Assembly: GCA_965223355.1 (NCBI GenBank)
Contig: CBDCWE010000003.1
Span: forward strand, 3,596,001-3,660,000
DNA from: Tectiglobus sp965223355
Lineage (GTDB): Bacteria > Pseudomonadota > Alphaproteobacteria > Rhizobiales > Hyphomicrobiaceae
Length of the DNA stretch: 64,000 nucleotides
Direction of reading: 5' to 3'
In this document: in pieces, positions 52,379-60,885 of the stretch
How the letters are laid out: each line of letters begins with the position of its first letter
Numbering within the stretch: the stretch's first letter is position 1
Translations under genes and position numbers: made by a program
Notes under the pieces: generated by a model
The model's database searches: none
Told to the model about the DNA's origin: nothing
Seen by the model: the letters and a program-made list of their open reading frames with translations, nothing else

Positions 52379-55140
52379 GCCGCAGTCCCCGCCGGGCTCG
52401 GGTCCTTGGCGATGTTGACGGCAACGATATCCGAGCCGCTCCCGGTCGCATCGGTCAGCGATAGAGCAAGCGCGCTTAAGGTGTTGAGCGAGGGGTTGTG
52501 AAAGTCCTTGGCGACCGGCGTGGCCCAGTGATCGAACTGCCCGATCATCAACACCGTGTCCGGCCGGATGCCGGCCCGCAGGACGGCGCGGCCGCGGGTC
52601 TGGCCGGTCGGCGATGTGATGATCACGCGATCGCCATCGCCAATCCCGAGTTCTCTGCCGCGCGCCCTGTTGATGATCACCCCCTTGTGACCGGCAACAT
52701 TGTCGGCGACCTCCTTGATCATCGGCAGGCCGACGTTGGCACCCCAGGAATATTGCATCGAGCGGGCCGTCAAGGCCCACATCGGGAAATCTTCCGGCCG
52801 TTTGCCAACCTCGGCGGCAAAGGCCGACCAGATCCCTGGAAAGTCGATGTAGGAGGGCAACGCCTCATATTCCTCGAGCTGTCGGTCCCACCAGTTGACA
52901 CCGGCTTCGTGGAGGCGGTTGGCGAGCTGCGCACCATGGCGCTTCAAGCGTTCCTGATAGGGCAGCTCAAAGCGCAGGCCCGCCGCCTTGATGGCCGGAT
53001 AGAGATACCATTTCAGCTGGCTGTAGGGGCGCAGCATGTAGCCGTTTTGTTTGAACCAATCGAGGTCGTGAATCGCTTCACCGTCGGACACCTCGTGGCT
53101 GGCGGCCTTGGCGACACGATCCCAGATGGTGTCAACGTCGTGCTTTTGATCTTCCGACAGGGCGTAATCGAAACCGTCGCCGAACAGGCGGATCCCGGCG
53201 GCGCCGCCGTTGATCGCCTTGTTGTAGTCCGCCAGGACGCCGGTGCGGGCGGCAAGCTCCGTCGAAATCTCGGTCATGTCCTTTGAGTCGGTCGGCTTGT
53301 CGCCGACCGGCTGGCGCACGGCCCAGCCTTCCTGCGTCCAGAACTGCTGGATGAACTTGGTATTGCCAATGCGGATCAGCTGCGTGCTTTCGAGATCGCC
53401 TGAGTCCGGCAGCAGGATGTCGGCCATGTGATTGGTTTCATCGCGCGTATAGGCAAAGGCGACGACAAACGGAAACTCGGCAACGCGTTCGGCAATCTCC
53501 GGCGCGTTCCAGGATGAGATCGCCGGGTTGGTGCGATAGCAGAACCACACGTCCGGCGTCGTCGGTTGCGGCCAGTTGTCCGGCGCCTCCTTCTGGAACA
53601 GCCAAGGCAAATGCGCCGGCCCCAGCGCCGGTGACCAGGGCCCGTTCGAGGCCAGCGGCACCAGCGAATCATAGGCGTTGCGAATGCCCGGTTGCGATTG
53701 CCAGCCGTTCTTCGAGGTCTCGTTGAACGGGTAGTGCATGAAGCCGTCTTCGCCGTGACGGACCGAGGCCGAACGATCGTTGGCCGGGCGCACCAATTTG
53801 ACGTTGGTGCCGAGCACCCCGCCTGGAACCTCGAGCGCACCGACCAGGACGGCCAATAACGTCCGCGCCCAGGTTGCCTGATAACCGCCCCAACCGTTGT
53901 TGACCGACTTGCCGAGCATCACGGCCACCGGGCGGTAAGGCAATTCGACGCCGTCGATCTCGATGGTTTCGCCGACGCAGGCATGGGCCAGGAACTCATC
54001 GGCGATCTGACGGGTTTTGTCGGCGGGGATATCGGTGATGGTCGCAGCCCAATCGGGCGTGTAGTCCTTGACGTGATCGCGCAGCGCATCGAACGAGGTC
54101 CGCGCCTGAACCTCCTCGTGCAGCCATTCCTCGTTGTCCGCCCCGCGTTCCCTGCCGGACACCTTGGCCGTGATGGTCAATGCCGGCGTGGTTGCCTGAT
54201 TGTAGGGCTTGGCGCGATTGTCGGCGAGATCCCAGACCAGCGGATCGCCGCTTGCCGGATCACGCAAGTAGTAGCCGTTGGGGCCCAACAGATAGGGCGC
54301 GTTGGTCGTCTCGCGCAAATAGGCGACATCGCAAACCTGCTGCCAATCGTGACCGAACAGAATGTGGTGGATCAGTGCAAACAGAAACGCTGCGTCCGTC
54401 TTCGGCTTGATCGGTACCCACTCCCCGGCCGAGGCTGCCGATACCGAAAGATGCGGTTCGACCTGAATGCGGCGCAGGCCGCGCACCCGTGCATCCGCCT
54501 CGCGCCAAACCCCCGCGACGCCGGACGAAGCATCGACATTGTTGCCGCAGCTGATCACGAAATTGCAGTAGGGCACATCGGGTGAGACGATAAACGCGCG
54601 GTGCCAGAACTCGCCGTAGAGATGTTCGGAGTGATAGCACTTGACGCCCTGGCCGGCACCGAAACCGAGGTCGACAGGTCCCCAGGCTTTGAGAAACGCC
54701 GGAAACGTGCCCATGTACTGGGTTGGCGTGCCGCCGCCGCCAAAGCTCGCCGCAACGCGCGGAAAACCAGAACCGTCCGTCAAGCCGTTGGCGCGCGCCG
54801 CGTTGAGCTTGTCGGCAATCGCATCGAACGCCTCATCCCAGCTGATCGCCACGAAGCCCGGGTCCTCGTTGCGCCCCTTGTTCGGGTTCGTGCGCTTCAT
54901 CGGTTGGCGAACGCGATTGGGATTGTAGGTCTTCTGGATCAGTCCGTAGGCCTTGACGCAAATCCGCCCGCCGCCGGGATGCTGACCGGCCAGCGCGTAG
55001 TTCGACTCAACGCGCACCGCGACGCCGTCTTGTTCCTCGACCGTCAACAGATCCGGACCGGCGACACACTGATAACAATACGTCGGCTTTTTGATGCGTT
55101 GTTGCTGCGGCCGGTAGCGGCGCGGGCCGGTTGGTGCCAT
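52375..55140 (-). CDS. DMSO-reductase-family molybdopterin oxidoreductase, catalytic subunit
   Basis: A 921-residue molybdopterin enzyme starting at ATG 55140, with GGGAGC upstream. The N-terminal cluster motif is odd: Cys22, Cys25 and Cys61 (YCYQCVAGPD, GGRICVKAYG) but Pro29 where the third cysteine is normally found. Later family regions include FVAISWDEAFDAIADKL, FVISCGNNVDASSG, PVAVMLGKSVNNGWGGYQ, FAYTRDETNHMADILLPDSG and the C-terminal GIGDGDRVIITSPTGQTRG. There is no Tat signal, so it probably faces the cytoplasm. The layout recalls phenylacetyl-CoA:acceptor oxidoreductase (PadBCD), and the next gene upstream is a CoA thioesterase; that assignment is tentative. Confidence 0.9.
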   Translation of the reverse strand: MAPTGPRRYRPQQQRIKKPTYCYQCVAGPDLLTVEEQDGVAVRVESNYALAGQHPGGGRICVKAYGLIQKTYNPNRVRQPMKRTNPNKGRNEDPGFVAISWDEAFDAIADKLNAARANGLTDGSGFPRVAASFGGGGTPTQYMGTFPAFLKAWGPVDLGFGAGQGVKCYHSEHLYGEFWHRAFIVSPDVPYCNFVISCGNNVDASSGVAGVWREADARVRGLRRIQVEPHLSVSAASAGEWVPIKPKTDAAFLFALIHHILFGHDWQQVCDVAYLRETTNAPYLLGPNGYYLRDPASGDPLVWDLADNRAKPYNQATTPALTITAKVSGRERGADNEEWLHEEVQARTSFDALRDHVKDYTPDWAATITDIPADKTRQIADEFLAHACVGETIEIDGVELPYRPVAVMLGKSVNNGWGGYQATWARTLLAVLVGALEVPGGVLGTNVKLVRPANDRSASVRHGEDGFMHYPFNETSKNGWQSQPGIRNAYDSLVPLASNGPWSPALGPAHLPWLFQKEAPDNWPQPTTPDVWFCYRTNPAISSWNAPEIAERVAEFPFVVAFAYTRDETNHMADILLPDSGDLESTQLIRIGNTKFIQQFWTQEGWAVRQPVGDKPTDSKDMTEISTELAARTGVLADYNKAINGGAAGIRLFGDGFDYALSEDQKHDVDTIWDRVAKAASHEVSDGEAIHDLDWFKQNGYMLRPYSQLKWYLYPAIKAAGLRFELPYQERLKRHGAQLANRLHEAGVNWWDRQLEEYEALPSYIDFPGIWSAFAAEVGKRPEDFPMWALTARSMQYSWGANVGLPMIKEVADNVAGHKGVIINRARGRELGIGDGDRVIITSPTGQTRGRAVLRAGIRPDTVLMIGQFDHWATPVAKDFHNPSLNTLSALALSLTDATGSGSDIVAVNIAKDPSPAGTAA

Positions 55141-55144
55141 CGGA

Positions 55145-55549
55145 TCAGGCTCCCGGTTGAGATTTTTTGGCGGCAATCGCGGCCTTGAGACGGTCAATGT
55201 CGACGACAAACCGCGTGTGGGTGGCGGTTGCAACCTCCTCGACACCATCATGAACGCTGACTTTGCAGGTCACCCGCCGCCGATCGACGTTGTCGATGGT
55301 CACCCGATGGGTGGCCGTGAAACCGAGCGGCGTCGGTTTGGCATGCGTTATCTCGATCGATGCGCCGACCGTGTCCTCGCCGTCATCGAGATGTTCGAGA
55401 ATGAAATTGCGGCACGTGTATTCGAGATCGTGAACGATGGCTGGCGTCGCATAGACGCGCAGATCATCGCCCATGAAGTTAATGGTGCGTTGTTCATCAA
55501 CGACAATGTCGACCGTGTGCTGCAGCCCTGCTTGAAGTGTGTCTTTCAT
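55145..55549 (-). CDS. Hotdog-fold acyl-CoA thioesterase-like protein
   Basis: A 134-residue protein of the fluoroacetyl-CoA thioesterase-like hotdog family: VVDEQRTINFMGDDLRVYATPAIVHDLEYTCRNFI, then GEDTVGASIEITHAKPTPLG and VDRRRVTCKVSVHDGVEEVATATHTRFVVD. It probably hydrolyses a small acyl-CoA. The ATG at 55549 has TGGGGA upstream. It is the first gene of a three-gene operon with the molybdopterin oxidoreductase (4 bp after its stop) and the FeS-anchor fusion, which suggests that the oxidoreductase acts on, or forms, a CoA ester. Confidence 0.85.
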   Translation of the reverse strand: MKDTLQAGLQHTVDIVVDEQRTINFMGDDLRVYATPAIVHDLEYTCRNFILEHLDDGEDTVGASIEITHAKPTPLGFTATHRVTIDNVDRRRVTCKVSVHDGVEEVATATHTRFVVDIDRLKAAIAAKKSQPGA

Positions 55550-55865
55550 GATCGTCCCCAATTCATCTGTTCATCTGCTGATCTGCTCATCTATCTGCCC
55601 TAACCCTAACCCTGTCGCCGCACGCTTTGCTATGGGGAGTTGGCAATTGACTGCAAGTTTCTGCGCGTCTTGTTGCAGTGGTCAAGCCCGACCGAGCAGT
55701 GCGCCACGCCGCACAGGGTCGGCCCGGGTGGCGTGCGAGGCCGGCAACATCATCCACCGGATTCATGACATCTTGCCCGTCGCCCGCGGCTGACAGGCCA
55801 TCGAGCCCATGGTTGTCTTGGCCCAGTCCAGCCCGCGATGCACGACGCAACACTGGAGGGTGCCA
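55550..55865. other. Divergent gap between the thioesterase and TauD-like genes
   Basis: About 315 bp with promoters for both directions. A short direct repeat at 55562-55600 (CATCTGTTCATCTGCTGATC, then CTCATCTATCTGCCC) lies next to the thioesterase start. No known site is recognised. Confidence 0.45.
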
Positions 55866-56738
55866 ATGCAGACCGCCTACAATCGCATTGAGGTGAGACC
55901 GCTGGCCGGCGCACTGGGCGCCGAAGTCGACGGCGTTGACCTCAACACATTGGATGATGAAACCTTCGCCGAGCTTTATCAGGCCTGGCTCGAACATCTG
56001 GTGATTTTTTTGCGCGACCAGAACATCACGCCCGAGCGCCAGATTGCCTTCGCCAAGCGCTTTGGCGATATCCATCTGCATCCGTTCATGAAGAGCATGG
56101 ACGATTATCCTGAAATCCTCGAAATCATCAAGGAAGAGGGCGACACCTTCACGTTCGGCTCGGTCTGGCATTCCGATCAGATGTTCAATCCGAAACCGGC
56201 CAAGGCCACCATTCTCTACGCCCGCGAAACGCCCGATGCCGGCGGTGATACGATGTTCGCGAACATGTACCTCGCCTACGAGCAGCTGTCCGAGCCGATG
56301 AAACGGGTCCTCGCCGGCGTCGAGACCTGGAACGTTGGCGCGCGCCGGCAAAACCACGGCTCACGCAGCCGCGAGGGCCGCTATGCCGGCAACACCAAAA
56401 TGAGTGCCAAGGTGCGAACGCCGCCGGACGATATCATTACCGATGCCGCCCATCCCTTGTTCCGCAAGCACCCGGAAACCGGCCGCATCGCGCTCTACCT
56501 CGGCTCACATTCAAAGACGTTGCACGGCTTTAATCCGCAAGAAGCCAAACCGCTGCTCGATTATCTGCTCGACTATTCGGTGCAGCCGGAAATGACGTGC
56601 CGCTTCCGCTGGCAGCCAGGCTCCATGGCGATCTGGGACAACCGCTGCACCCAGCACCGTGCCCTTGGCGATTATGCCGGCAAGCGCCGCCGCATGCACC
56701 GCATTACCATCGCCGGCGATGCACCGATCGCCGCTTAG
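55866..56738 (+). CDS. TauD/TfdA-family 2-oxoglutarate-dependent dioxygenase
   Basis: A 290-residue non-haem iron enzyme: IEVRPLAGALGAEVDGVDLN at the start, the facial triad His102 and Asp104 (VWHSDQMF) and His264 (TQHRALGDY), and the 2-oxoglutarate-binding arginine in RRRMHRITIAGD. It couples 2-oxoglutarate decarboxylation to hydroxylation of an unknown substrate; taurine is typical only for some members. The ATG at 55866 follows GGAGGG. The TAG stop (56736-56738) is the first three bases of a family 1 repeat. Confidence 0.92.
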   Translation: MQTAYNRIEVRPLAGALGAEVDGVDLNTLDDETFAELYQAWLEHLVIFLRDQNITPERQIAFAKRFGDIHLHPFMKSMDDYPEILEIIKEEGDTFTFGSVWHSDQMFNPKPAKATILYARETPDAGGDTMFANMYLAYEQLSEPMKRVLAGVETWNVGARRQNHGSRSREGRYAGNTKMSAKVRTPPDDIITDAAHPLFRKHPETGRIALYLGSHSKTLHGFNPQEAKPLLDYLLDYSVQPEMTCRFRWQPGSMAIWDNRCTQHRALGDYAGKRRRMHRITIAGDAPIAA

Positions 56739-56869
56739 ATCATCGTGCTTTAAGTTGGAACCGCTATTGCGGTTCCAACTTAAAGCACAAAGATGATCGC
56801 CACTTTAGAGGCGAGCAACCTGCCTTTATTCAGGATCGTTCCGATTCCGAATAAAGGCAGGTTGCTCTA
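56736..56869 (+). repeat. Two-hairpin palindromic repeat, family 1, supplying the stop codon of the dioxygenase gene
   Basis: Forward-orientation full copy. TAG of TAGATCATC is the stop codon of the TauD-like gene, this time at the hairpin 1 end rather than the hairpin 2 end. One arm change (ATTCAGGATC) is not matched by its partner. Confidence 0.92.
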
Positions 56870-56934
56870 GCAACTTCAACGAACTGCGTGAGTGGTCGCC
56901 CCGTAATGGGCGGCCCGGTCAGAGGTAGCGACCC

Positions 56935-57990
56935 ATGAAACCTAGAATTGCCGTCGTCTGCGGAGGGGCCCTTGGCGGCTACGTCTGCGGCTATCTGGCC
57001 CGTGACGGCCATGACCTGACGCTGATCGACATGTGGCCGGCGCATGTCGAGGCGATGCGCGGCAAAGGGCTCACGCTGACCGGCTTTACCGAACCGGAAA
57101 ACTTCACGACCAAGGTCAATGCCATTCACCTCAGCGACGTCCACCAGATGGCGCGCCGGTTCGGCAACTATGACATTGCCGTGATCGCCACCAAATCCTA
57201 CGACACGGTCTGGGCAACGCACCTAATTGCGCCCTATCTTGCCCCCGGCGGCTTTGTCGTCTCGCTACAGAACGGCATCAACGAAGAGCGCGTGGCAGGC
57301 GTTGTCGGCTGGGGCCGCACGGTCGGCTGCATTGCCTCCAAGATTGCCGTCGAGCTCACCGAACCCGGCAACATTCGCCGCAACGTCGCCCTTGGCGGTC
57401 AACACCACACCATCTTCCGCGTTGGCGAACCACACGGGCGCATCACCCCTCGCGTCCAGCAATTTTGTGATATGCTGAGCATCATCGATAGCGCCATGGT
57501 CACCGACAACCTGTGGGGCGAACGGTGGACCAAATTGGCCGTCAACTGCATGCGCAATCCGATGGCGGCAGCCACCGGCCGCGGCGGCAACGACAACGAT
57601 CGCGATCCCAAAACCCGTGATCTGTCCCTGCGCCTCGCCGCCGAGACCATCCGCATTGGCCGCGCCCACGGCTACGTCTTGGGCAACATCTACGGCATGA
57701 CGCCCGATGACATCCTTGGCGCCGTCTCGGGCGACAACCAAGCGCGCCAGATTTGCGAAGATCAGCTGCTGAAGAGTGTGGCGACCCGCAGCGACGCCCA
57801 GCGCCCCTCGATGGGCCAGGACATGGCCAAGGGACGGCGCACCGAAATCGCCTACCTCAACGGCCTCGTCGTCGAAAAGGCCAACGAACTGGGGCTAGAA
57901 GCACCCGTCAACGCCGGCATTGTCGACGTCGTCCAACGCATCGAGCGCGGTGAAATCGAAGCAGGCCCCGAGGCGGTCGCGCATTTGTGA
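56935..57990 (+). CDS. Ketopantoate reductase-like (ApbA/PanE family) protein
   Basis: A 351-residue NAD(P)-dependent protein. The N-terminal Rossmann motif is CGGALGGYVCGYL, followed by YDIAVIATKSYDTVWA, VVSLQNGINEERVA and GRTVGCI. The C-terminal helical part has WTKLAVNCMRNPMAAATGRGG, and near the end RRTEIAYLNGLVVEKANELGLEAPVNAGI, which carries the family's catalytic lysine/serine-glutamate layout. It probably reduces a 2-oxo acid; whether it is the pantothenate enzyme cannot be told, since it is longer than canonical PanE. The ATG at 56935 has GAGGTA upstream. It is a single gene. Confidence 0.85.
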   Translation: MKPRIAVVCGGALGGYVCGYLARDGHDLTLIDMWPAHVEAMRGKGLTLTGFTEPENFTTKVNAIHLSDVHQMARRFGNYDIAVIATKSYDTVWATHLIAPYLAPGGFVVSLQNGINEERVAGVVGWGRTVGCIASKIAVELTEPGNIRRNVALGGQHHTIFRVGEPHGRITPRVQQFCDMLSIIDSAMVTDNLWGERWTKLAVNCMRNPMAAATGRGGNDNDRDPKTRDLSLRLAAETIRIGRAHGYVLGNIYGMTPDDILGAVSGDNQARQICEDQLLKSVATRSDAQRPSMGQDMAKGRRTEIAYLNGLVVEKANELGLEAPVNAGIVDVVQRIERGEIEAGPEAVAHL

Positions 57991-58213
57991 GCCCGACGGT
58001 CGCGCGTTGTGCGCGGTGCGGCTGCACGGCCCGCTGCGCCGGGCCGACCTGATCGGCGCCGACGACGGCACTGGCGCACGCGCCTTAAGCCGATCACGTC
58101 ATCACCCACGTCATTGTCACGCCGGCCACGGCCACGAGGCTCGCTGTCGGACGCGGCCGGTCGGCGAGCGCCCGGCCGCAGATTTCCGCGATCGCACCTG
58201 GTACCAGACGTCG

Positions 58214-58375
58214 TCAGAGCTCGTTCTTGACGTCGTTGAAGGTATCGTTGATCGAGTTCGACAGAGCCTTCATTCCGGTGATCAGGGCAACGGCGATCAA
58301 GGCGGCGAGCAATGCATATTCGATTGCCGTCGCACCACTTTCATCAGCCATGAACTGTTTGCTAAATTTCCACAT
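58214..58375 (-). CDS. Flp-type (type IVb) pilin
   Basis: A 53-residue pilin. The prepilin leader MWKFSKQFMADESG is cut after Gly14; the mature part starts ATAIEYALLAALIAVALITG, with the conserved Glu-Tyr pair of Flp pilins, and ends in an amphipathic tail (NSINDTFNDVKNEL). It assembles into Tad pili for surface attachment. No tad or cpa assembly genes are near, so this is either a detached copy or works with a system elsewhere. The ATG at 58375 begins the leader. Confidence 0.93.
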   Translation of the reverse strand: MWKFSKQFMADESGATAIEYALLAALIAVALITGMKALSNSINDTFNDVKNEL

Positions 58376-58769
58376 TGCAGTTGGTCTCCACTGTTCGCGC
58401 CCGTCGGCATCTGCGCACCGCTGGCCGCCTTGAAGCAGCTCGCGATGATCGCGAGAATTTGCTCCGAGCGTTCGCCTGGAATGATCCAAGACGGAGACGA
58501 TCTAAGGCGCACCATGTTGAGGAATGGCAATGATTGGGCCGGCAATTCGAAGTATCGCCCGGATTCCGTAGCAGGCTTAGAAATGTGCAAAGTCGACGAC
58601 CAAAATGTCGGTCGATTTGGTTGAAGTGGCACGCGCTGCTTGGCGTGCCGGCGCGGCGGCAGCCCGGAGAATATCGCCCCGCACCATCAGTGCGACGCCG
58701 GCCCCAGCGGTCGACGTCGTCGGTGGCGCCAACCACGTCGCGACCAAAATTCTCGTCAGGGATCGACCT
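58376..58769. other. Gap upstream of the pilin gene
   Basis: About 390 bp without a supported gene, with the pilin promoter presumably at its left. No RNA or repeat is seen until the family 1 copy at 58770. Confidence 0.5.
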
Positions 58770-58906
58770 TAGATCATCGTCCTTTAAGTTGGAACCGCTA
58801 TTGCGGTTCCAACTTAAAGGACAAAGATGATCGCCACTTTAGAAGCGAGCAACTTTCTGCCTTTATTCGGTATCGTTCCGATTCCGAATAAAGGCAGGTT
58901 GCTCTA
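58770..58906 (+). repeat. Family 1 repeat with compensatory change, supplying the M20 peptidase stop codon
   Basis: Forward-orientation full copy. In hairpin 1, GTCCTTTAAG pairs with CTTAAAGGAC: the G:C pair of other copies is C:G, changed on both arms. Its terminal CTA (58904-58906) is the stop codon of the minus-strand M20 gene. Confidence 0.93.
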
Positions 58907-60079
58907 GCCCGGCAGTTGCAATTCGTCGGCCCTGAGGATCGAAAGCGCCAAGGCCTGCGCTCTGGGAACGATGCTGTCGACCTCGAGATATTCCTCGGGG
59001 CTGTGCGCATTGCCGCCGACCGGGCCGGTTGCACAAACGGTCGGCGCCCCAACCCCTGCGGTAAACCCGGAATCGGCGCAGCCGCCGGAAAACTCGCCCT
59101 CGACCGTGAGGCCGGCCTCGGCAGCATTTGCGACATAGTGCTTGAACAGGCGATCGGACGCGGTCGTCGGCGCCAGCGGTGAAAACTCGCTGAAGATGTT
59201 CACCGATCCGTGCGTGTCGGGCACCGTGCAGTGCGCGCCGACCGCCATGATCTTAGCGACGATACCGTCGCGGTCGGCGGGCTTTTGATAGCGCACATCG
59301 ATGCCGCAATCGGCCAGCGGCGCCACCGTGTTGATCGACTGGCCGCCGGAGATCAGACCGACATTGACGGTCGTCCCCGCCGCCATATCGGTGAGTGCAT
59401 GCCAGGCCTGGATCTTGTAGGCAAGTTCCAGTATTGCGCTGCGCCCCTTATCGTAGTTGCCGCCGGAATGGGCTGCCACGCCATTGACTTGAGCCTTGAA
59501 GAAAATCCCGCCCTTGCGCTGTGTGACGACGTTACCGCTCGCACGCCCCGGTTCGGAATTAAACACCAGCCGCGCCGCGCGGGCTTCGCTTTCGATGATC
59601 GGCCGCGACGTCGGTGAACCAATTTCCTCATCACCCGTGAACAGCCCGACGAGCGGGCCTGGCGCACCGCCGAACTTGGCGAAGGCCGCCAGTATGAACG
59701 CATTCATCACAATGCCGGCCTTCATGTCGGCAACGCCCGGCCCGTAGGCGCGGTCACCCTCGATCCGAAACGGGCGCCGCGCGGCTTCGCCATCCGGGAA
59801 CACCGTGTCTCGGTGGCCGAGCAGCATAATCGGGCGATTGCTGCCGCCCGCCGGCACCACGGCACGAACCGCATCGCCATGCGCCGCAACCGGGATCTTC
59901 GAGGTTTGGATCCCGGCGCCGTTCAAGAATGCGGCGATCTCATCGCCAACACGATCGACGCCAACCTTGTTATATGAGCCGCTGTCGATATTGACGAGCT
60001 TTTCGAGCAGGGCCAGCATGTCGGCCTTGGAGGCGGCAAGCCAGGCGAGAATCTGCTGTTGTGGTGCGGCGTTTGACAT
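58904..60079 (-). CDS. M20-family metallopeptidase (carboxypeptidase G2-like)
   Basis: A 391-residue zinc peptidase. Family motifs: LEKLVNIDSGSYNKVGVD, the metal-binding LLGHRDTVFPDG, GPGVADMKAGIV with bridging Asp, catalytic and metal-binding glutamates in LFTGDEEIGSP, and AHSGGNYDKGRSAILELA in the dimer domain. The layout is nearest to glutamate carboxypeptidase/CPG2, which removes C-terminal glutamate from folate-like or acyl-amino-acid substrates; the substrate here is unknown. The ATG at 60079 follows AAAGGG. The TAG stop comes from the family 1 repeat. Confidence 0.92.
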   Translation of the reverse strand: MSNAAPQQQILAWLAASKADMLALLEKLVNIDSGSYNKVGVDRVGDEIAAFLNGAGIQTSKIPVAAHGDAVRAVVPAGGSNRPIMLLGHRDTVFPDGEAARRPFRIEGDRAYGPGVADMKAGIVMNAFILAAFAKFGGAPGPLVGLFTGDEEIGSPTSRPIIESEARAARLVFNSEPGRASGNVVTQRKGGIFFKAQVNGVAAHSGGNYDKGRSAILELAYKIQAWHALTDMAAGTTVNVGLISGGQSINTVAPLADCGIDVRYQKPADRDGIVAKIMAVGAHCTVPDTHGSVNIFSEFSPLAPTTASDRLFKHYVANAAEAGLTVEGEFSGGCADSGFTAGVGAPTVCATGPVGGNAHSPEEYLEVDSIVPRAQALALSILRADELQLPG

Positions 60080-60439
60080 TTCATTTGCCCTTTCCGGCGT
60101 TGCGTGGCCCTGCAACCAGCACCTCAGCCGGTCGGTTAACGATCGCGTTTCAGAGTTGGCCCGAACCATCGCCGGCCCCGCCCGGCCAGCCACAGGCCAT
60201 GACCTGCTACAGGGATGACCTGCCACAGGCCATGATCTGATGCGTTCGCGGACGGTGGCCGGGGAACGGGCCGGCTGGGTGGATCCGCCTGAAGAGCGGA
60301 AATGATCTCGGCATTCAGTTAACCAGCGCGGCGGTTTGACTTCAACATTAATGGGAGATTTCCAACTTTCGAAGTTTGATCACCGCATTGATGGACTGAT
60401 AATGGTTGGTCACTAAACCTTGGGTAGAAGGAGCACGCC
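60080..60439. other. Divergent gap between the M20 and secreted-protein genes
   Basis: About 360 bp. It includes an 18-bp direct repeat, GCCACAGGCCATGACCTG at 60189 and GCCACAGGCCATGATCTG at 60222, spaced 33 bp start to start. No gene or known regulatory site is seen. Confidence 0.5.
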
Positions 60440-60847
60440 TTGAGATTTCTGAGTTCAACCCACACGCGTCTGGCTACATTTGCGATCGCGCTTGCCATGG
60501 CGACTTCGAGCACAGCTCAGTCGTCACGCCTGAGACCGTTCGCGGTCGACGGCGCCAGCAAGTCAGGTGTCAGCATCTCGGTCAGCTATCAGTTCTTTCT
60601 GGTTGGTGAAACCACGGCCGTCAGCGACCAGGCATCGCTCGCCGATCAGGGTCGGCGCCATCTCTACAAGCTGTTGGCCAAGGAGTGCGACATGCTGCTT
60701 GAGACAATCGCGACGCACTGCACGATGCAGCGCGCCAACGTCAACACGCAGCTGCGCCACGGCCGGCGCAATCAGCCCGATGGCGTTCGTGTTTCCGGCT
60801 CGGCCATCTACAAGATCCAGCTGAAACCCAACCAGGCGAAACAATAA
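60440..60847 (+). CDS. Small secreted protein of unknown function
   Basis: A 135-residue protein with a signal peptide (hydrophobic stretch LATFAIALAMA, likely cleavage after STA). The mature part has SGVSISVSYQFFLVGET, a charged helical region and two cysteines (ECDMLL, THCTMQ) that could form a disulfide. No family is recognised. The TTG at 60440 is preceded by AAGGAG with 7-8 nt spacing, which supports the start. Family 3 repeat units begin at the very end of the gene. Confidence 0.6.
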   Translation: MRFLSSTHTRLATFAIALAMATSSTAQSSRLRPFAVDGASKSGVSISVSYQFFLVGETTAVSDQASLADQGRRHLYKLLAKECDMLLETIATHCTMQRANVNTQLRHGRRNQPDGVRVSGSAIYKIQLKPNQAKQ

Positions 60848-60885
60848 TACCGCCCCAGCAATACCGCCCCAGCTATGAATTGAGG
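60845..60885 (+). repeat. Family 3 repeat, one short and one long unit in tandem
   Basis: AATACCGCCCCAGC (60845-60858) is followed by the longer AATACCGCCCCAGCTATGAA and TTGAGGC (60859-60885). The latter matches the two inverted units near 42351-42469. The first unit overlaps the stop codon of the secreted-protein gene. Confidence 0.65.

Noticed and set aside
50735..52780. A longer reading of the FeS-anchor gene starting about 130 codons upstream
   Set aside because: The extra part reads through the catalytic-subunit gene out of frame and has no protein-like sequence; the ATG at 52378 overlaps the upstream stop by 4 bp, as expected for coupled genes.
55587..56357. A 256-codon frame antisense to the TauD-like gene
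   Set aside because: It opposes clear dioxygenase motifs and lacks a start signal.
8419..58906. The dispersed palindromes as a CRISPR array
   Set aside because: The copies are kilobases apart with genes between them, not regularly spaced with short spacers, and no cas genes are present.
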